Shown here one piece after another: positions 10,036-25,000 of a DNA stretch of 64,000 nt (position 1 is the stretch's first letter; every line of letters starts with the position of its first letter). The stretch covers positions 5,229,079 to 5,293,078 of the forward strand of contig NC_087068.1 in assembly GCF_963678635.1 (NCBI RefSeq), written 5' to 3'. This DNA is from Symsagittifera roscoffensis (taxonomy: Eukaryota > Xenacoelomorpha > Acoela > Convolutidae). Both the position numbers and the translations under genes were made by a program. Under the pieces are notes generated by a model. That model ran no database searches, was not told the DNA's origin, and saw only the letters and a list, made by a program, of their open reading frames with translations.

Positions 10036-13000
10036 AGATTTGTAAATACAATGATTTGCCAAAAAAACTTGAATTCAAAACTCAAGCTTCTTTTTTGCAG
10101 AAAATTTGGTTTTGAAATAAGTTTAAAAAAATCTGTTCGCAGTATAAGAAAGAGCAAACCAGCTACCTATTGAACTTGAATCTGCTACCTATTGTAATTT
10201 ACGAACTATTTTTCTTGGTACTAAACGTAATAATTTGAGTTTTTGAAAATCTGTTCCCCCCTCATACAATGTAAGGGACAATGCAACAATTTTTTGCATC
10301 TACCAACGTATTATCGAGATCAGTTTACCTCAGTTCAAATAAGCATGATTTTTGAGCGGGATCACCTCGCCGCGTTTCAAAAGCGCTTTTAGCAAACAGA
10401 AAACGTTTTGCGCCTGTATTATCTAATTATGGCCAAATTGGCAATTATCAGACACCTATGATTTCAGAAGTGTATTTTCAATTTTTGAGAAATGATTTTT
10501 TTTAAATGTCTCAAACGATTCCATACAAAGCAATCTAAAAACTTCGAAATTGATTCAAATTGGTTTCCGATACGGTCAAAATGCAACATTCAGGTTGTAA
10601 CCTTTAAACCTTTTTTCATTGCGCTTACATTGCTTCACTGCGCTTTCATTCGGCTCAAAAAACACAGTAAATTAGTGTTTGCGGCAGGATGGTTTTTAGC
10701 TATGTGATATTGGGTTTTTTATATTTTAGAGTTCAAATTAACTTGCTTCATGGAATGCAACTACTCACTTTGAAATTTTGATCATCAATGAACTTTGAAA
10801 TGGTGTATATAATTTTTTCTTCATAAATGCCTGTTGTTGTTTCGACTACGCCACGAAGCGAGCAGAAGGAACTATGTCAAAGGGTGGTTTAGTTTTCAGC
10901 GCAATTTCAACCATCCCAAGAAAAACGTCGAGTGTCAAACAGTATCATTTTAAGGCCCTCAGTTGTTAAACTGGTTCCAATTTAAAAAAAAAACTTGGAC
11001 TGTCTTTAGGAAAATAGACATGAAAATTGTAACTTTTTTCATATTCAGGAAATTTTAAAACACTAAGTTGAGTAGTGCAAAATTTAGTTCCAAAGTAAAT
11101 TTTAGATAATAATAGCTTTTAATATTCCTAAACAATCTAAATATTGTATATAATCTAATTCTTGCAGTTTCTTTTAGATCATAATACTCGCAACATTCTT
11201 GTATTTGTTGTTTCTGATTCTTCGGTATTTCTAGCACTTTTGCACATTTTGCAGCACTGTTTCACATATTGCAGTTGAGTTGCCTCATTTGCAGGGCAAA
11301 AAAATACTTTTCAAGATAAATAATGTTCGTTCTATTATAGATTTTTTTTTCAAATTTTCGAGAGTTAATTAATTTATGAGAATATTTTTCCCTTTGAACG
11401 AATGTCTACTCTATAATTGTCAGCTTAGTTGTAGCTTCATCATTTTTGGTGCTATTTTTACGATGGATTTTTCTCAACGTGAGAAGAGTTCAAGGCAAGT
11501 TGTGATTTGACATGTTGCGAGATCTAATATGTTGGGCAATGTTCTATCTTTTTTAAGTTAGGGATTTTTGTCATGTTTTGTCAATTAACTTGTCATGGTA
11601 TGTTTGTGATGTATCGCAAGTATTTTGAAGAGCTGCTTCGTGTTTGCTCAATATATAAGACTCCGATACAAAAAATTTATTGTACATCAATACCAGTAGC
11701 GCCATCCTTCAGGCTCTGATTTCAAAATCGAAGATGCCTCACTCGATTACTGTTTTACTTTACGGTTGTCTTCAAATTTTGGCGCCAAGGGTACCGTTCA
11801 AAAGTATTGGTATTGTCATTGTAACTGAACGTCCAATAAAAGCACCAAAGAAGGACCCTTTGATATAATTCAGTTGCCAAAAGTGAGGGTGTACTAGTCG
11901 CCAATTTTATCCGAAGAGTCCCTTTTTTCTAAAATTTTAGAGTTTGAGTGCAGATTGGCGCTAAAGATGGATTTAGAAAATTTTTCGAAGCTCAACCAAG
12001 AATTGCTGTATTAAAAATTTACCAGAGGAGGACTCTTTGAAAAAAAAATAGGCCACCAAAATTCAAAGAAAATCTTTTAAAACTTTTTTTAGCGGGAGAA
12101 CCGCCAAAAAATTTTGATTGTGTTTTTGCTTTAACGCTTAAAATTTTCCAAAAAATGCCCAAAACATCATTTTTGAAAAATTTAATTCATTAACAGTTTT
12201 CTCTTGTTATGGCCCAAAATACAATTTTTCAAAAGGTTTAAAAGGCGCTCGAAAAATTGATTTGGTTTGAAATAAGTCAAAAAACAATCTGTATAAGAAA
12301 GAGCAAACCAGCTACCTTTTGAATTTGCATCTTCAACCTGTTGTAATTTAACATCCGTTTTTGTTGATATTAAACCTAATAATTTGAGTTTTTGAAAATC
12401 TGTTCCCCCTCCTCACACAAGGTAAGGGACAATGCAACATTTTTTTTGCATCTGTCAACATGTTCTCGAGATCAGTTCACCTCAGTTCAAATTAGAATGA
12501 TTTTTGAGCGGGATTACCTCGCCGCGTTTCAAACGCGCTTTTAGCGAACAGAAAATGTTTTGCGCCTGTATTATCTAAATATCGCCAAACTGGCAATTAT
12601 CAGTCACTCAAGATTTGAGAAGTTAATTTTCATTTTTTTCATTCTGCGGAAAAACATAGTTAAATAGTTTTTGCGGCAGGATGGTTTTTATCTATTAGAT
12701 ATAGAGTTTTTATAACTTAGAATTCAATTCAATTTCATTTGCTTCGTGGAATGCCACTCACGCTCTCGAACTGCAGATAGTGAAACCATACTCAAAATTA
12801 ATTTAGAAGTTTTGAATATCCTTGAGTTTTGAGTTGTTTTTATATATTTTTTCCTTCATAAGTGCCAGTTAGTGTTCCGACTACAACATGAAGCGAGTAG
12901 AAGGAACTATGACAAAGGGTGGTTTATTTTCCAGCGCACTTTCAACCATCCCAAAAAAAACGTCGAGTTTCCAACAGTGTATCAACTTCAGGCCCTCAGT

Positions 13001-16000
13001 TGTTTTTCTGGCTCCAGTTTTTTTAAAGAAAACATTGACTGTCTTTAGGAAAACAGACTTGAAAACTTTAACGTTTTTTTGTGATTCCGGAAGTTTGAAA
13101 ACACTTATTTGAATAATGCAAAAAATAGTTCCAAAGCAAATTATAGATAATAATAGCTCTAAATTTTCCTAAATAATTTAAATGATTTAAATAATCTATT
13201 CTTGCAGTTTTTTATGCAATTCAACCCTCCCTAGCTGAAAAACAAATTAGCCAAAATTCTGAAAAAATTTGTTGTTCTGAGTTTTTGTTTTTAGATCAAG
13301 GTGGTCGCAACATTCTTATTTTGCTTGTTTCCGAAATCTTTGGTATTTCTAGCATTTTTGCAACACCGTTTCACAAATTATGTTGAGTTGCCTGATTTGC
13401 AGGGCAACAAAAACTTTTCAAAATAAATCATGTTGATTATATGATAAATTTTTTTTCAAATTCTTGAGAGTTAATTAAATTGTTGCAACATTTCTCCCGT
13501 TCAACGAGCGTCTACTCTAGAATTGTCAGCTTAGTTACAGCTTCTTCATTTTTGGTGCTATTTTTACGATGAACTTTTCTCTACATGAGAATTGTATAAG
13601 GCAAATCGTGATTTGACATGTTGAGAGATCTATTATGTTCGGCATTTTTCCATCTTTTTTAGGTTAGTGACTTTTGTCATGTTTTTTCATTTTACTTTTC
13701 ATGATATGTTTGTGCTGTATCGCACGTATTTTGAAGCTCTGCTTTCTATTTGTATAACCTATAAGACCTCGATACAATTTTGTTATTGTACATCAAAACC
13801 AGTAGCGCCGTCCTTCAAGCTCTGATTTCCAAACCGAAGATGCCCCACTCGAATACTGTCTTACTTTACGGTTGTCTCCAAGAATTGGCGCCAAGGGTGC
13901 CGTTCAAAATAATTGGTATTTTCCCGTTTTTCGACAATTTTTTTGTTTGCTGTGCACATTGGTGCTAAGATGGATTTAGAAAAATTTTGTATAGTCAACC
14001 ACGAACTTTTAAGAATTGATGTCGTAAAAACTTACAAGAAGAGGACTCTTTGAAAAAAATCTTTTAATTTTTTTTCGGAGGGAGAAGCGCCAAAAAAAAA
14101 GATTTTGTTTTTGTCTAACGCTTAAACGCTTTCCTAAAACTGCCCAAAAACATCATTTTTTAAAAAACGTTTTCCCTGATTAATTTTGTAGTTATGGCAC
14201 AAAAAGGTCTAAAGGGTGCTCGAAAAATTATTTGGTTTTGAAGTAAGTTAAAAAAAAATATGTTCGAAGTATTAGAAAGAGCAAACCAGCTACCTATAGA
14301 ACTTACCACCCGCTTTTGGTGATTTAAACAAATTTGAAATTTTGAGTTTTTGAAAATCTGTTCCCCCTCACACATTCTAAGGGACAATGCAACTTTTTTT
14401 TGCATTTTGCATCTACCAACATTATCGAAATCAGTTCACGTCAGTTCAAATTAGAATGAATTTTGAGCGCGATCCACTCGCCGCATTTTAAAGGGGCTTT
14501 TAGCAAACAAAAAGACGTGTTGCACCTGTATTATCTAAATAAGGCCAATTTGGCAATTATCAGACACCTATGGTCGTCGCATAAAAGCACCAAAGAAAGA
14601 CCCTTTGATATAATTCATGTGCCAAATGTAAGGGGGTACTGGTCGCCAGTTTTATCCGAAGAGTCCCTTTTTTTCTATAATTTTAGAGTTTGAGTGCACA
14701 TTGGCGCTAAAGATGGATGTAGAAAATTTTTCTATGCTCAACCAAGAATTGATGTCGTAAGAATTTACCAGAGGAGGACTCTTCGAAAAAAACAACCACC
14801 AAAATTCAAAGAAATTCTGTTTAAGCTTTTTTTAGAGGGAGAAGCGCCAAAAATTTTTTTTATTTTGTTTTCGCTTTAACGCTTGAAGTTTTCCAGAAAA
14901 TGCCCAAAAACATCATTTTTGAAAAATTTAAATCCTGAAAACTTTTCTCTTGTTATGGCACAAAATACAAATTTTCAAAAGAATTGAAAGGCGCTCGAAA
15001 TTTTGCTTTGGTTTTGAAATAAGTGAAAAAAATCTGTTCGAAGTATAAGAAAGAGCAAACCAGCTACCTTTTGAATTTGCATCTGCAACCTATTGTAATT
15101 TAACACCCGTTTTTGTTGATATTAAATCTAATAATTTGAGTTTTTGAAAATCTGTTCCCCCTCCTCACGCAAGGTAAGGGACAATGCAACATTTTTTTTG
15201 CATCTGTCAACATGTTCTCGAGATCAGTTCACCTCAGTTCAAATTAGAATGATTTTTGAGCGGGATTACCTCGCCGCGTTTCAAACGCGCTTCTAGCAAA
15301 CATAAAATATTTTGTGCCTGTATTATCTAGAAATTGCCAAATTGGCAATTATCATTCACTTATGATTTGAGAAGTTTATTTTCAATTTTTCATTCTGCAC
15401 AAAAACACAGTAAATTAGTTTTTGCGGCAGGATGGTTTTTATCTATTTGATTTAGAGTTTTTACAACTTAGAATTCAATTCAAATTCATTTGCTTTGTGG
15501 AATGCAACTGACGCTCTCGAACTGCAGATAGTGAAAACATACTCAAAAAGAATTTAGAAGTTTTGAATATCCATGAGTTATGAGTTGTCTTTTTTTAAAT
15601 ATTTTTATAGGGCAAAAAAAATAATTTTCAAAAAATTATGTTCGTTATATAATAAAATTTTTTTCAAATTTTTGAGAGCTAATTAATTTGCTACAACATT
15701 TTTCCCGTTCAACGAACGTCTACTCTAGAATTGTCAGCTTAGTTACAGCTTCATCATTTTTGGTGCTTTTTTTACGATGAATCTTTCTCAACATGAGAAT
15801 TGTATAACGCAAACCGTGATTTGACATGTTGAGAGATCTATTATGTTCGGCAATTTTCCATCTTTTTTAGGTTAGTGACTTTTGTCATATTTTTTCAACT
15901 TACTTTTCATGGTATGTTTGTGATGTATCGCACGTATTTTGAAGCTCTGCTTTCTTTTTGTATATTCTATAAGACTTTGATACAAATTTGTCATTGTACA

Positions 16001-19000
16001 TAAAAACCAGTAGCGCCCTCCTTCAAGCTCTGATTTCCAAATTGGAGATGCCCCACTCGAATACTGTTTTACTTTACTGTTGTCTCGAAGTATTGGCGCC
16101 AAGGGTGCCGTTTAAAAGTATTGGTATTTTCCCCTTTTTCGACAATTTTATTGTTTGCTGTGCACATTGGTGCTCAAAATGGATTTAGAAAACTTTTGTA
16201 TAGTCAACTAAGAATTTTAAGAATTGATGTCGTAAAAATTACCAGAGAAGGACTCTTTAAAAAATCGGTCACCAAAATTGAAAGAATTTTTTTTCAATTT
16301 TTTTTGAAGGAAGAAGCGCCAAAAAAAAATTTTGTTTTTCACTAATGCTTTAACGCTTTAACGCTTTCCTAAAATTGCCCAAAAACATAATTTTTGAAAA
16401 AAATGTTTCCCCTGATTAATTTTCTAGTTATGGCACAAAAAACCTGAAGGGTGCTCGAAAAAATGATTTGGTTTTGTAATAAATTTTTAAAATATGTTCG
16501 AAGTATTAGAAAGAGCAAGCCAGCTACCTATAGAACTTAAAGTTAGTGATATTTGTCATGTTTTGTCAACTAACTTGTCATGGTATGTTTGTGATGTATC
16601 GCAAGTATTTTAAAGAGCTGCTTCGTGTTTGCTCAATATATATGACTCCGATACAAAAAATTTATTGTACATCAATACCAGTAGCGACCTCCTTCAGGCT
16701 CTGATTTCAAAATCGAAGATGCCTCACTCGATTAGTATTTTATTTTACGGTTGTCTTCAAGTTTTAGCGCCAAGGGTACCGTTCAAAAGTATTGGTATTG
16801 TTATTATAACTGAACGTCCAATAAAAGCACCAAAGAAGGACCCTTTGATATAATTCAGATGCCAAAAGTGAGGGTGTACTGGTCGCCAATTTTATCCGAG
16901 TCCCTTTTTTTCTAAAATTTTAATGTGAGTGCAGATTGGCGCTAAAGATGGATTCAGAAAAATTTTCTATGCTCAACCAAGAATTGATGTCGTAAAAATT
17001 TGCCAGAGGAGGACTCTTTGAAAAAAAATAGGACCCCAAAATTCAAAGAAATTCTTTTAAAACTTTATTTAGAGGGAGAACCACCAAAAAATGTTGATTA
17101 TGTTTTTGCTTTAACGCTTAAAATTTTCCAAAAAATGCTCAAAAACATCATTTTGAAAAATTTAATTCATTAACATGTTTCTCTTGTTATGGCCCAAAAT
17201 ACAATTTTTCAAAAGGTTTAAAAGGCGCTCGAAAAATTGATTTGGTTTTGAAAGAAGTCAAAAAACAATCTGTTCGAAGTATAAGAAAGAGCAAACCAGC
17301 TACCGTTTGAATTTGCATCTGCAACTTGTTGTAATTTAACATCCGTTTTTGTTGATATTAAACCTAATAATTTGAGTTTTTGAAAATCTGTTCCCCCTCC
17401 TCACACAAGGTAAGGGACAATGCAACTTTTTTTTTGCACTGTCAACATGTTATCGAGATCAGCTCACCTCAGTTCAAATTATAATGATTGTTTAGCGGGA
17501 TTACCTCGCCGCGTTTCAAATGCGCTTTCAGCAAACCTAAAATGTTTTGCGCCTGTATTATCTAAATATTGCCAAATTGGCAACCATCATTCACTTATGA
17601 TTTGAGAAGTTTAATTTCAATTTTTCAATCTGCACAAAAACACAGTAAATTAGTTTTTGCGGCAGGATGGTTTTTATCTATTTGATATAGAGTTTTTATA
17701 ACTTAGAATTCAATTCAAATTCATTTGCTTCGTGGAATGCAACTGACGCTCTCGAACTGCAGATAGTGAAAAACTTACTCAAAAAGAATATAGAAGTTTT
17801 GGATATCCATGAGTTTTGAGTTGTTTTTTTAAAATTATTTTTATAGGGCAAAAAAAATAATTTTCAAAAAATTATGTTCGTTATTTGTTACAACTTTTTT
17901 CCCGTTCAACGAGCGTCTCTTTTAGAATTGTCAGCTTATATAATCTGTTCCCCCATATTCAAAATTAATTTAGAAGTTTTGATTATCCATGAACTTTGAG
18001 TTGTTTTTATCTATTTTTTTTCTTCGTAAATGCCAGTTGCTGCTCCGACTACGCCACGAAGCGAGCAGAAGGAACTATGACATAGGGTGGTTAAGTTTTC
18101 AGCGCAATTCCAAACATCCCGAAAAAACATTGAGTATCAATCAGTGTATCGTTTTCAGACCCTCAGTTGTTATTCTGGTTCCCATTAAAAAGATTGAGTG
18201 TCTTTAGAAAATAAAACTTGAAAGTTTTTTTTACTTTTTTGAGATTCAAGAAACTTGAAAACACTAACTTGAGTAATGCAAAACTTAGTTCCAAAACAAA
18301 TTTAAGATAACTATATTCTGAATATTCCTAAATAAACCAAAAATTCCAATCAATCTGGTTCTTGCAGTTTTTGATGCAATTCAACCTTCCTTTGCTGAGA
18401 AAAAAATCAGCCAAAAATTCTGAAAAAATTTGCTGTTCTGAGTTTTTATTCTTAGATCATTGTGGTCGCAAAATTCTTATTTTGTTGTTTCTTATTTTTT
18501 TTTACTTTTAGCACTTTTGCAGCATCTTTTTTGATATTGCAGTTTAGTTGCCTCATTTGCAGGGCAAAAAACTTTTCAAGATAAATTATGTTTGTTCTAT
18601 GATAGATTTCTGTTCTAATTTTTGAGAGCTAATCAATTTTTACAACATTTTCCCCGTTCAACGAGCGTCTTCTCTAGAATTATCAGCTTAGTTACAGCTT
18701 CATCATTTTTGGTGCTATTTTTACGATGGATCTTTCTCAACATGAGAAGAGTATAAGGCAAATCGTGATTTGACATGTTGAGAGATCTATTATGTTGGGC
18801 TTTTTTCCATCTTTTTTAAGTTAGTGACTTCTGTCATGTTTTGTCAACTAACTTGTCATGGTATGTTTGCGATGTATCGCAAGTTTTTGAAGCTCTGCTT
18901 TTAACCTATAAGACTCCAGTTATGGCACAAAGTACAGTTTTTTAAAACTTCTAAAAGGAGCTCGAAAAAAAAACTATTTGGTTTTGAAAAAATTTAAAAA

Positions 19001-22000
19001 AAAGATGGTCGAAGTGTAAGAAAGAGAAAACCAGCTTTCTATTGGACTTGAATCTGCAACCTATTCTAATTTACCACCCGTTTTTGTTGATATCAATTTT
19101 TGTTTTTTTGAGTTTTTGAAAATCTATTCCACCCTCTATCCACCAACATATTATCGGGATCAGTTCACGTCAGTTCAAATTAGAATGAATTTTGAGCGGG
19201 ATCAACTCGCCGCGTTTCAATCGAGCTTTTAGCAAACAAAAACACGTTTTACGCCTGTATTATCTAAAGATGGCCAAATTGGCAATTATCAGACACCTAT
19301 GATCTCAGAAATGTATTTTCAGTTTTGAGAACTAATTTTTTTTAAGATGGCATAAACGATTCTATCCAAAACGGTCTAAAAACGTCGAAATTGGTTCAAA
19401 TTGGTTTTCGATACGGTCAAAATGGCACATTCACGTTGTAATCTTCAAACTTTTTTTTCATTGCGCTTACTTTGCTTCACTGCTCTTTCGTTCGGCACAA
19501 AAAACACAGTAAGTTAGTTTCGCGGCAAGATGGTTTTTATCAGTTTGAAATAGGGTTTTTGTGACGTAGAAATCAATTCATTTTCATTTGCCTCGCGGAA
19601 TGCAACTCACGCTCTCGAATTGCAGATACTAAAAATTATACTCAAAACTAATTTAGAAGTTTTGAATATCCATGAACTTTGAGTTGTTTTTATCTATTTT
19701 TTTCTTCATAAATGCCAGTTGCTGTTCCGACTACGCCACGAAGCGAGCAGAAGGAACTATGACATAGGGTGGTTAAGTTTTCAGCGCAATTCCAAACATC
19801 CCGAAAAAACTTTGAGTAGCAATCAGTGTATCGTTTTCAGACCCTCAGTTGTTATTCTGGTTCCCGTTAAAAAAAACTTGAGTGTCTTTAGAAAATAAAA
19901 CTTGAAATTGTTTTTACTTTTTTGAGATTCAGGAAACTTGAAAACACTAACTTCAGTAATGCAAAGATTTAGTTCCAAAGCAAATTTAAGATAATTATAG
20001 CTCTGAATATTCCTAAATAAACCGAAAATTCCAATTAATCTAGTTCTTGCAGTTTTTGATGCAATTCAACCTTCCTTTGCTGAAAAAAAATCAGCCAAAA
20101 ATTCTGAAAAAATTTGTTGTTCTGAGTTTTTATTCTTAGATCATTGTGGTCGCAAAATTCTTATTTTTGTTGTTTCTGAATTTTTTTTTACTTTTAGCAC
20201 TTTTGCAGCATCTTTTTTGATATTGCAGTTTAGTTGCCTCATTTGCAGGGCAGAGAACTTTTCAAGATAAATTATGTTCATTCTATGATAGATTTCTGTT
20301 CTAATTTTTGAGAGCTAATTAATTTATTACAACATTTTTCCCGTTCAACGAGCGTCTTCTCTAGAATTGTCAGCTTAGTTACAGCTTCATCATTTTTGGT
20401 GCTATTTTTACGATGGATCTTTCTCAACATGAGAAGAGTATAAGGCAAATCGTGATTTGACATGTTGAGAGATCTATTATGTTGGGCTTTTTTCCATCTT
20501 TTTTAAGTTAGTGACTTCTGTCATGTTTTGTCAACTAACTTGTCATGGTATGTTTGTGATGTATCGCAAGTTTTTGAAGCTCTGCTTTTAACCTATAAGA
20601 CTCCAGTTATGGCACAAAGTACTGTTTTTTAAAAGTTCTAAAAGGAGCTCGAAAAAAAATATTTGGTTTTGAAAATAATTAAAAAAAGTAATGTCGAAGT
20701 GTAAGAAAGAGAAAACCAGCTACCTATTGGACTTGAATCTGCAACCTATTCTAATTTACCACCCGTTTTTATTGATATCAATTTTTGAGTTTTTGAAAAT
20801 CTATTCCACCCTCTATCCACCAACATATTATCGGGATCAGTTCACGTCAGTTCAACTTAGAATGAATTTTGAGCGGGATCAACTCGCCGCGTTTCAATCG
20901 AGCTTTTAGCAAACAAAAACACGTTTTACGCCTGTATTATCTAAAGATGGCCAAACTGGCAATTATCAGCCACCTATGATTTCAGAACTGTATTATCTAT
21001 AAAGAGAATTGATTTTTCACAATTCCATCTAAAATTGTCTAAAACATCGAAATTGGTGGAAATTGGTTTCCGATACGGTCAAAATGCAACATTCACGTTG
21101 TAATCGTTAAACTTTGTTTGATTGTTTTTTCATAGCTTCACTGCGCTTTCATTCGGCACAAAAAACACAGTAAATTAGTGTTTCCTGCAGATTGGTTTTT
21201 AGGTATTTGATGTAGGTTTTTTATAACTTAGAGTTCAATGCAATTTCATTTGCTTCATGGAATGCAACTCGCACTCTCGAACTGCAGATAGCAGAAAAAC
21301 ATCCTCTAAATTATTTGAGAAATTTTGATTATTCATGTTTTTTGAGTTGTTTCTTAGCTTTTTTCTTCACGAATACTACTTAATAATCCAACTACGCCAC
21401 GAAGCGAGCAGAAGGAACTATGACATAGGGTGGTTTAGTTTTCAGCGCAATTTCAAACATCCAAAAAAAAATCGTCGAGTGTCGAACAGCGCGTCAATTT
21501 CAGGCCTCCAGTTGTTTTTCTGGTTCCAGTTTTTTTTAAAAAACATTGACTATATCTAAAAAAAACAGACTTGAAGAAACAACTTGAAAAAACATTGAGT
21601 GACTTTAGGAATTTAGACTTGACAATTTTTTTTTTTTTGAGAATCAGAAAATTTGAAAACACTAACTTGAGTAATGTAATTTTTAGTTCCAAAGAAAATT
21701 ATGAATAAAAATAGCTCTTAATTTTCCTAAATATTAGAGAAATTCCAATTATTCTAGTTTCCGAGTTTGTATTCTTAGATCATAAGGGTCGCAAAAAAAT
21801 TTTTTTGTTTTTTTTTCTGAATTTTTTGTTACTTTTAGCACTTTTGCAGCATCCTTTCTCATATTGCAATTGAGTTGCCTCATTTGCAGGGCAAAAAATA
21901 CTTTCAAGATAAATTAAGTTTGTTCTATGATAGATTTCTTTTCATTTTTTCGGGAGCTTAATAAGTTATTACAATATTTTTCCCGTTCAACGAGCGTCTA

Positions 22001-25000
22001 ATCTAGAATTGTCAGCTTAGCTACAGCTTCATTATTTTTGGTGCTATTTTTACGATGGATCTTTCTCAACATGAGAAGAGTATAAGGCAAATCGTGATTT
22101 GACATGTTGAGAGATCTATTATGTTGGGCTTTTTTCCATCTTTTTTAAGTTAGTGACTTCTGTCATGTTTTGTCAACTAACTTGTCATGGTATGTTTGCG
22201 ATGTATCGCAAGTTTTTGAAGCTCTGCTTTGCAAATTGCAAAAAACATACTCACAATTATTTTAAAAATTGAATATCCATGAGTTGTTTGGTTTTTATAA
22301 TTTTTTCATAAATGCCAGTTAATGTTCCGACTACGCCACGAAGCGAGTAGAAGGAACTATGACATTGGTTGGTTTAGTTTTCAGCTCAATTTCAACCATC
22401 CCAAACAACGTCCAGTGTCAAACAGTGTATCATTTTAAGGCCCTCAGTCGCTATTCTGGTTCCAGTTTTTTTTTTAAATTGACTGTCTTTAGGAAAATAG
22501 ACTTGAAAATTTTAACTTTTTTTTGAGATTCAGGAAACTTGAAAACTTCAACTTGAGTAGTGAGAAAATTAGTTCCATTCGAGTTTTAAATAATTATAAC
22601 TCCAAATGTCCCCAAATAAAGTATTCTAGTCTTTGCAGTTTTTGATGGATTTCAACCTTCTTTTGCTGAAAATCAAATCTGATTTGTTGTTCTGGGTTAT
22701 CACTCATAAATCATAGTGGTCGCAGTATTCTGATAATTGTGGTTTCAGAATTCTTTAGCATTTCTAGCACTTTTGCAGCACTTTTTTTCATATTGCAGTT
22801 GAGTTTGCTCATTTGCAGGGCAAAAAAAAATTTTCGAGATAAATTTTGTTCGTTCTATGACAGATTTCTATTCGAACTTTCGAGAACTTATGATATTATG
22901 AACATATATTTCCCGTTGAACGAATGTCTACGCCAGAATTGTCTTCAACATGAGAAGAGCTTAAATCAAATCGCGATTTTACATGTTTAGAGATCTATTA
23001 TATTCTACATTTTTCCATCTTTTTTAAATTAGTGAATTTTGTCATGTTTTGTCAAATAACTTTTCATGGTATGTTTGTGACGTCACGCAAGTATTTTAAA
23101 GCTCTGCTTTATTTCTGTTTAACCAATACGACTTCGATACAAATATGTTATTGTCCATCAAAACCAGTAGCGCCCTCATTCAAGCTCTGATTTCCAAATC
23201 GAAGATGCCGCACTCGAATACGATTTTCTTCTGCGATTGTCTTGAAAAATTGGCGCTAAGGTTGCCGTTCAAAAGTATTGGTTTTGTCCCCTTTTATGAC
23301 AATTTATTGTTTGCTGTGCTTATTGATGCTCAAGATGGATTTAGAAATCTTTGTATAGTCAACCAAGATTTCCAAGAATTGATGTCGTAATAATTTACCA
23401 GTGGATGACTCTTTGAAAAAAATTGGTCACTTTATTTGAAAGAAATTTTATTAAAAGGTTTTTTGGAGGGATAAGCGCCAAAAAAATTGATTTTGTTTTT
23501 CTTTAACGGTAAAAGCTTTCCTAAAAGTGTCCAAAAATATCATTTTCGAAAAAATGTTTCCCCTAAAATTTTCTCACAACAAAATCCATTTAATCTAGTT
23601 CTTGCAGTCTTTTATGCAATTCAACCTTCCTTTGCTGAAAAACAAATCAGCCAAAACTTTTGAAATAAATTGTTGTTCTGAATTTTTATTATTTGATCAC
23701 AGTGGTCACAAAATTCCTATTTTTTGTTGTTTTTGAATTCTTTTTTAGTTTTAGCACTTTTGCAGCATCGTTTCTCATATTGCAGCTGAGTTGCCTCATT
23801 TGCAGGGCAAAAAATACTTTCAAGATAAACTATGTTCGTTCTATGATAGATTTTTATTCAAATTTTCGAGAGCTTATGAATTTATGAGAATATTTATCTC
23901 GTTGAACGAATGTCTACGCCAGAATTGTCTTCAACATTAGAAGAGCTTAAATCAAATCGTGATTTTACATGTTTAGAGATCTATTATGTTCTACGTTTTC
24001 CCATTTTTTTTAAGTTAGTGAATTTTGTCATGTTTTGTCAACTAACTTTTCATGGTATGTTTGTGATGTAACGCAAGTATTTTAAAGGTCTGCTTTCTTT
24101 TTGCTTAAGCAATAAGGTTTCGATACAAATATGTTATTGTACATCAAAACCAGTAGCGCCCTCATTCAAGCTCTGATTTCCAAATCGAAGATGCCGCACT
24201 CGAATACGATTTTCTTCTGCGATTGTCTTGAAAAATTGGCGCTAAGGGTGCCATTCAAAAGTATTGGTTTTGTCCCCTTTTAAGACAATTTTATTGTTTG
24301 CTGTGCATATTGGTGCTCAAAATAGATTTAGAAACTTTTTGTATAGTCAACCAAGAATTCCAAGATTTGAAGTCGTTAAAATTTACCAGTGGATAACTCT
24401 TTAAAAAAACCGGTCACCAAAATTGAAATCAATTTTAATAAAAGTTTTTTGGAGGGATAAGCGCCAAAAAAATTTGATTGCGTTTTTCTTAAACGCCTAA
24501 ATTTTCCTAAAAGTGGCCAAAAACATCATTTTTGAAAAAAAATGTTTCCCCTTAGACTTTCTCTAGTTATGGCACATAGTAAATTTTTTCAAAAGGTGTA
24601 AGAGGAGCTTAGAAAAATGATTTGGTTTTAAAATCAGTTAAAAAAATTATGTTCGAAGTGTAAGAAAGAGCAAACCAACTACCTATTGAATTTGAATCTG
24701 CAACCTTTTGTAATTAGACTTCGTTTTTGTTGATAGTAAACGTAATAAATTACCTTTTTGAAAATCTATTCACCCCACACACAATCTGAGGGACAATGCA
24801 ACCTTTTTTTCCATCTACCAACATATTATCGAGATCAATTCACGTCAGTTCAAATTAGAATGAATTTTGAGCGGGATCACCTCGCCGCGTTTTAAACGGG
24901 CTTTTAGCAAACAAAAATACGTTTTGCGCCTGTTTTATCTAAAGATGGCCAAACTGGCAATTAACAGCCACCTTTGATTTCAGAACTGTATTTTTAATTT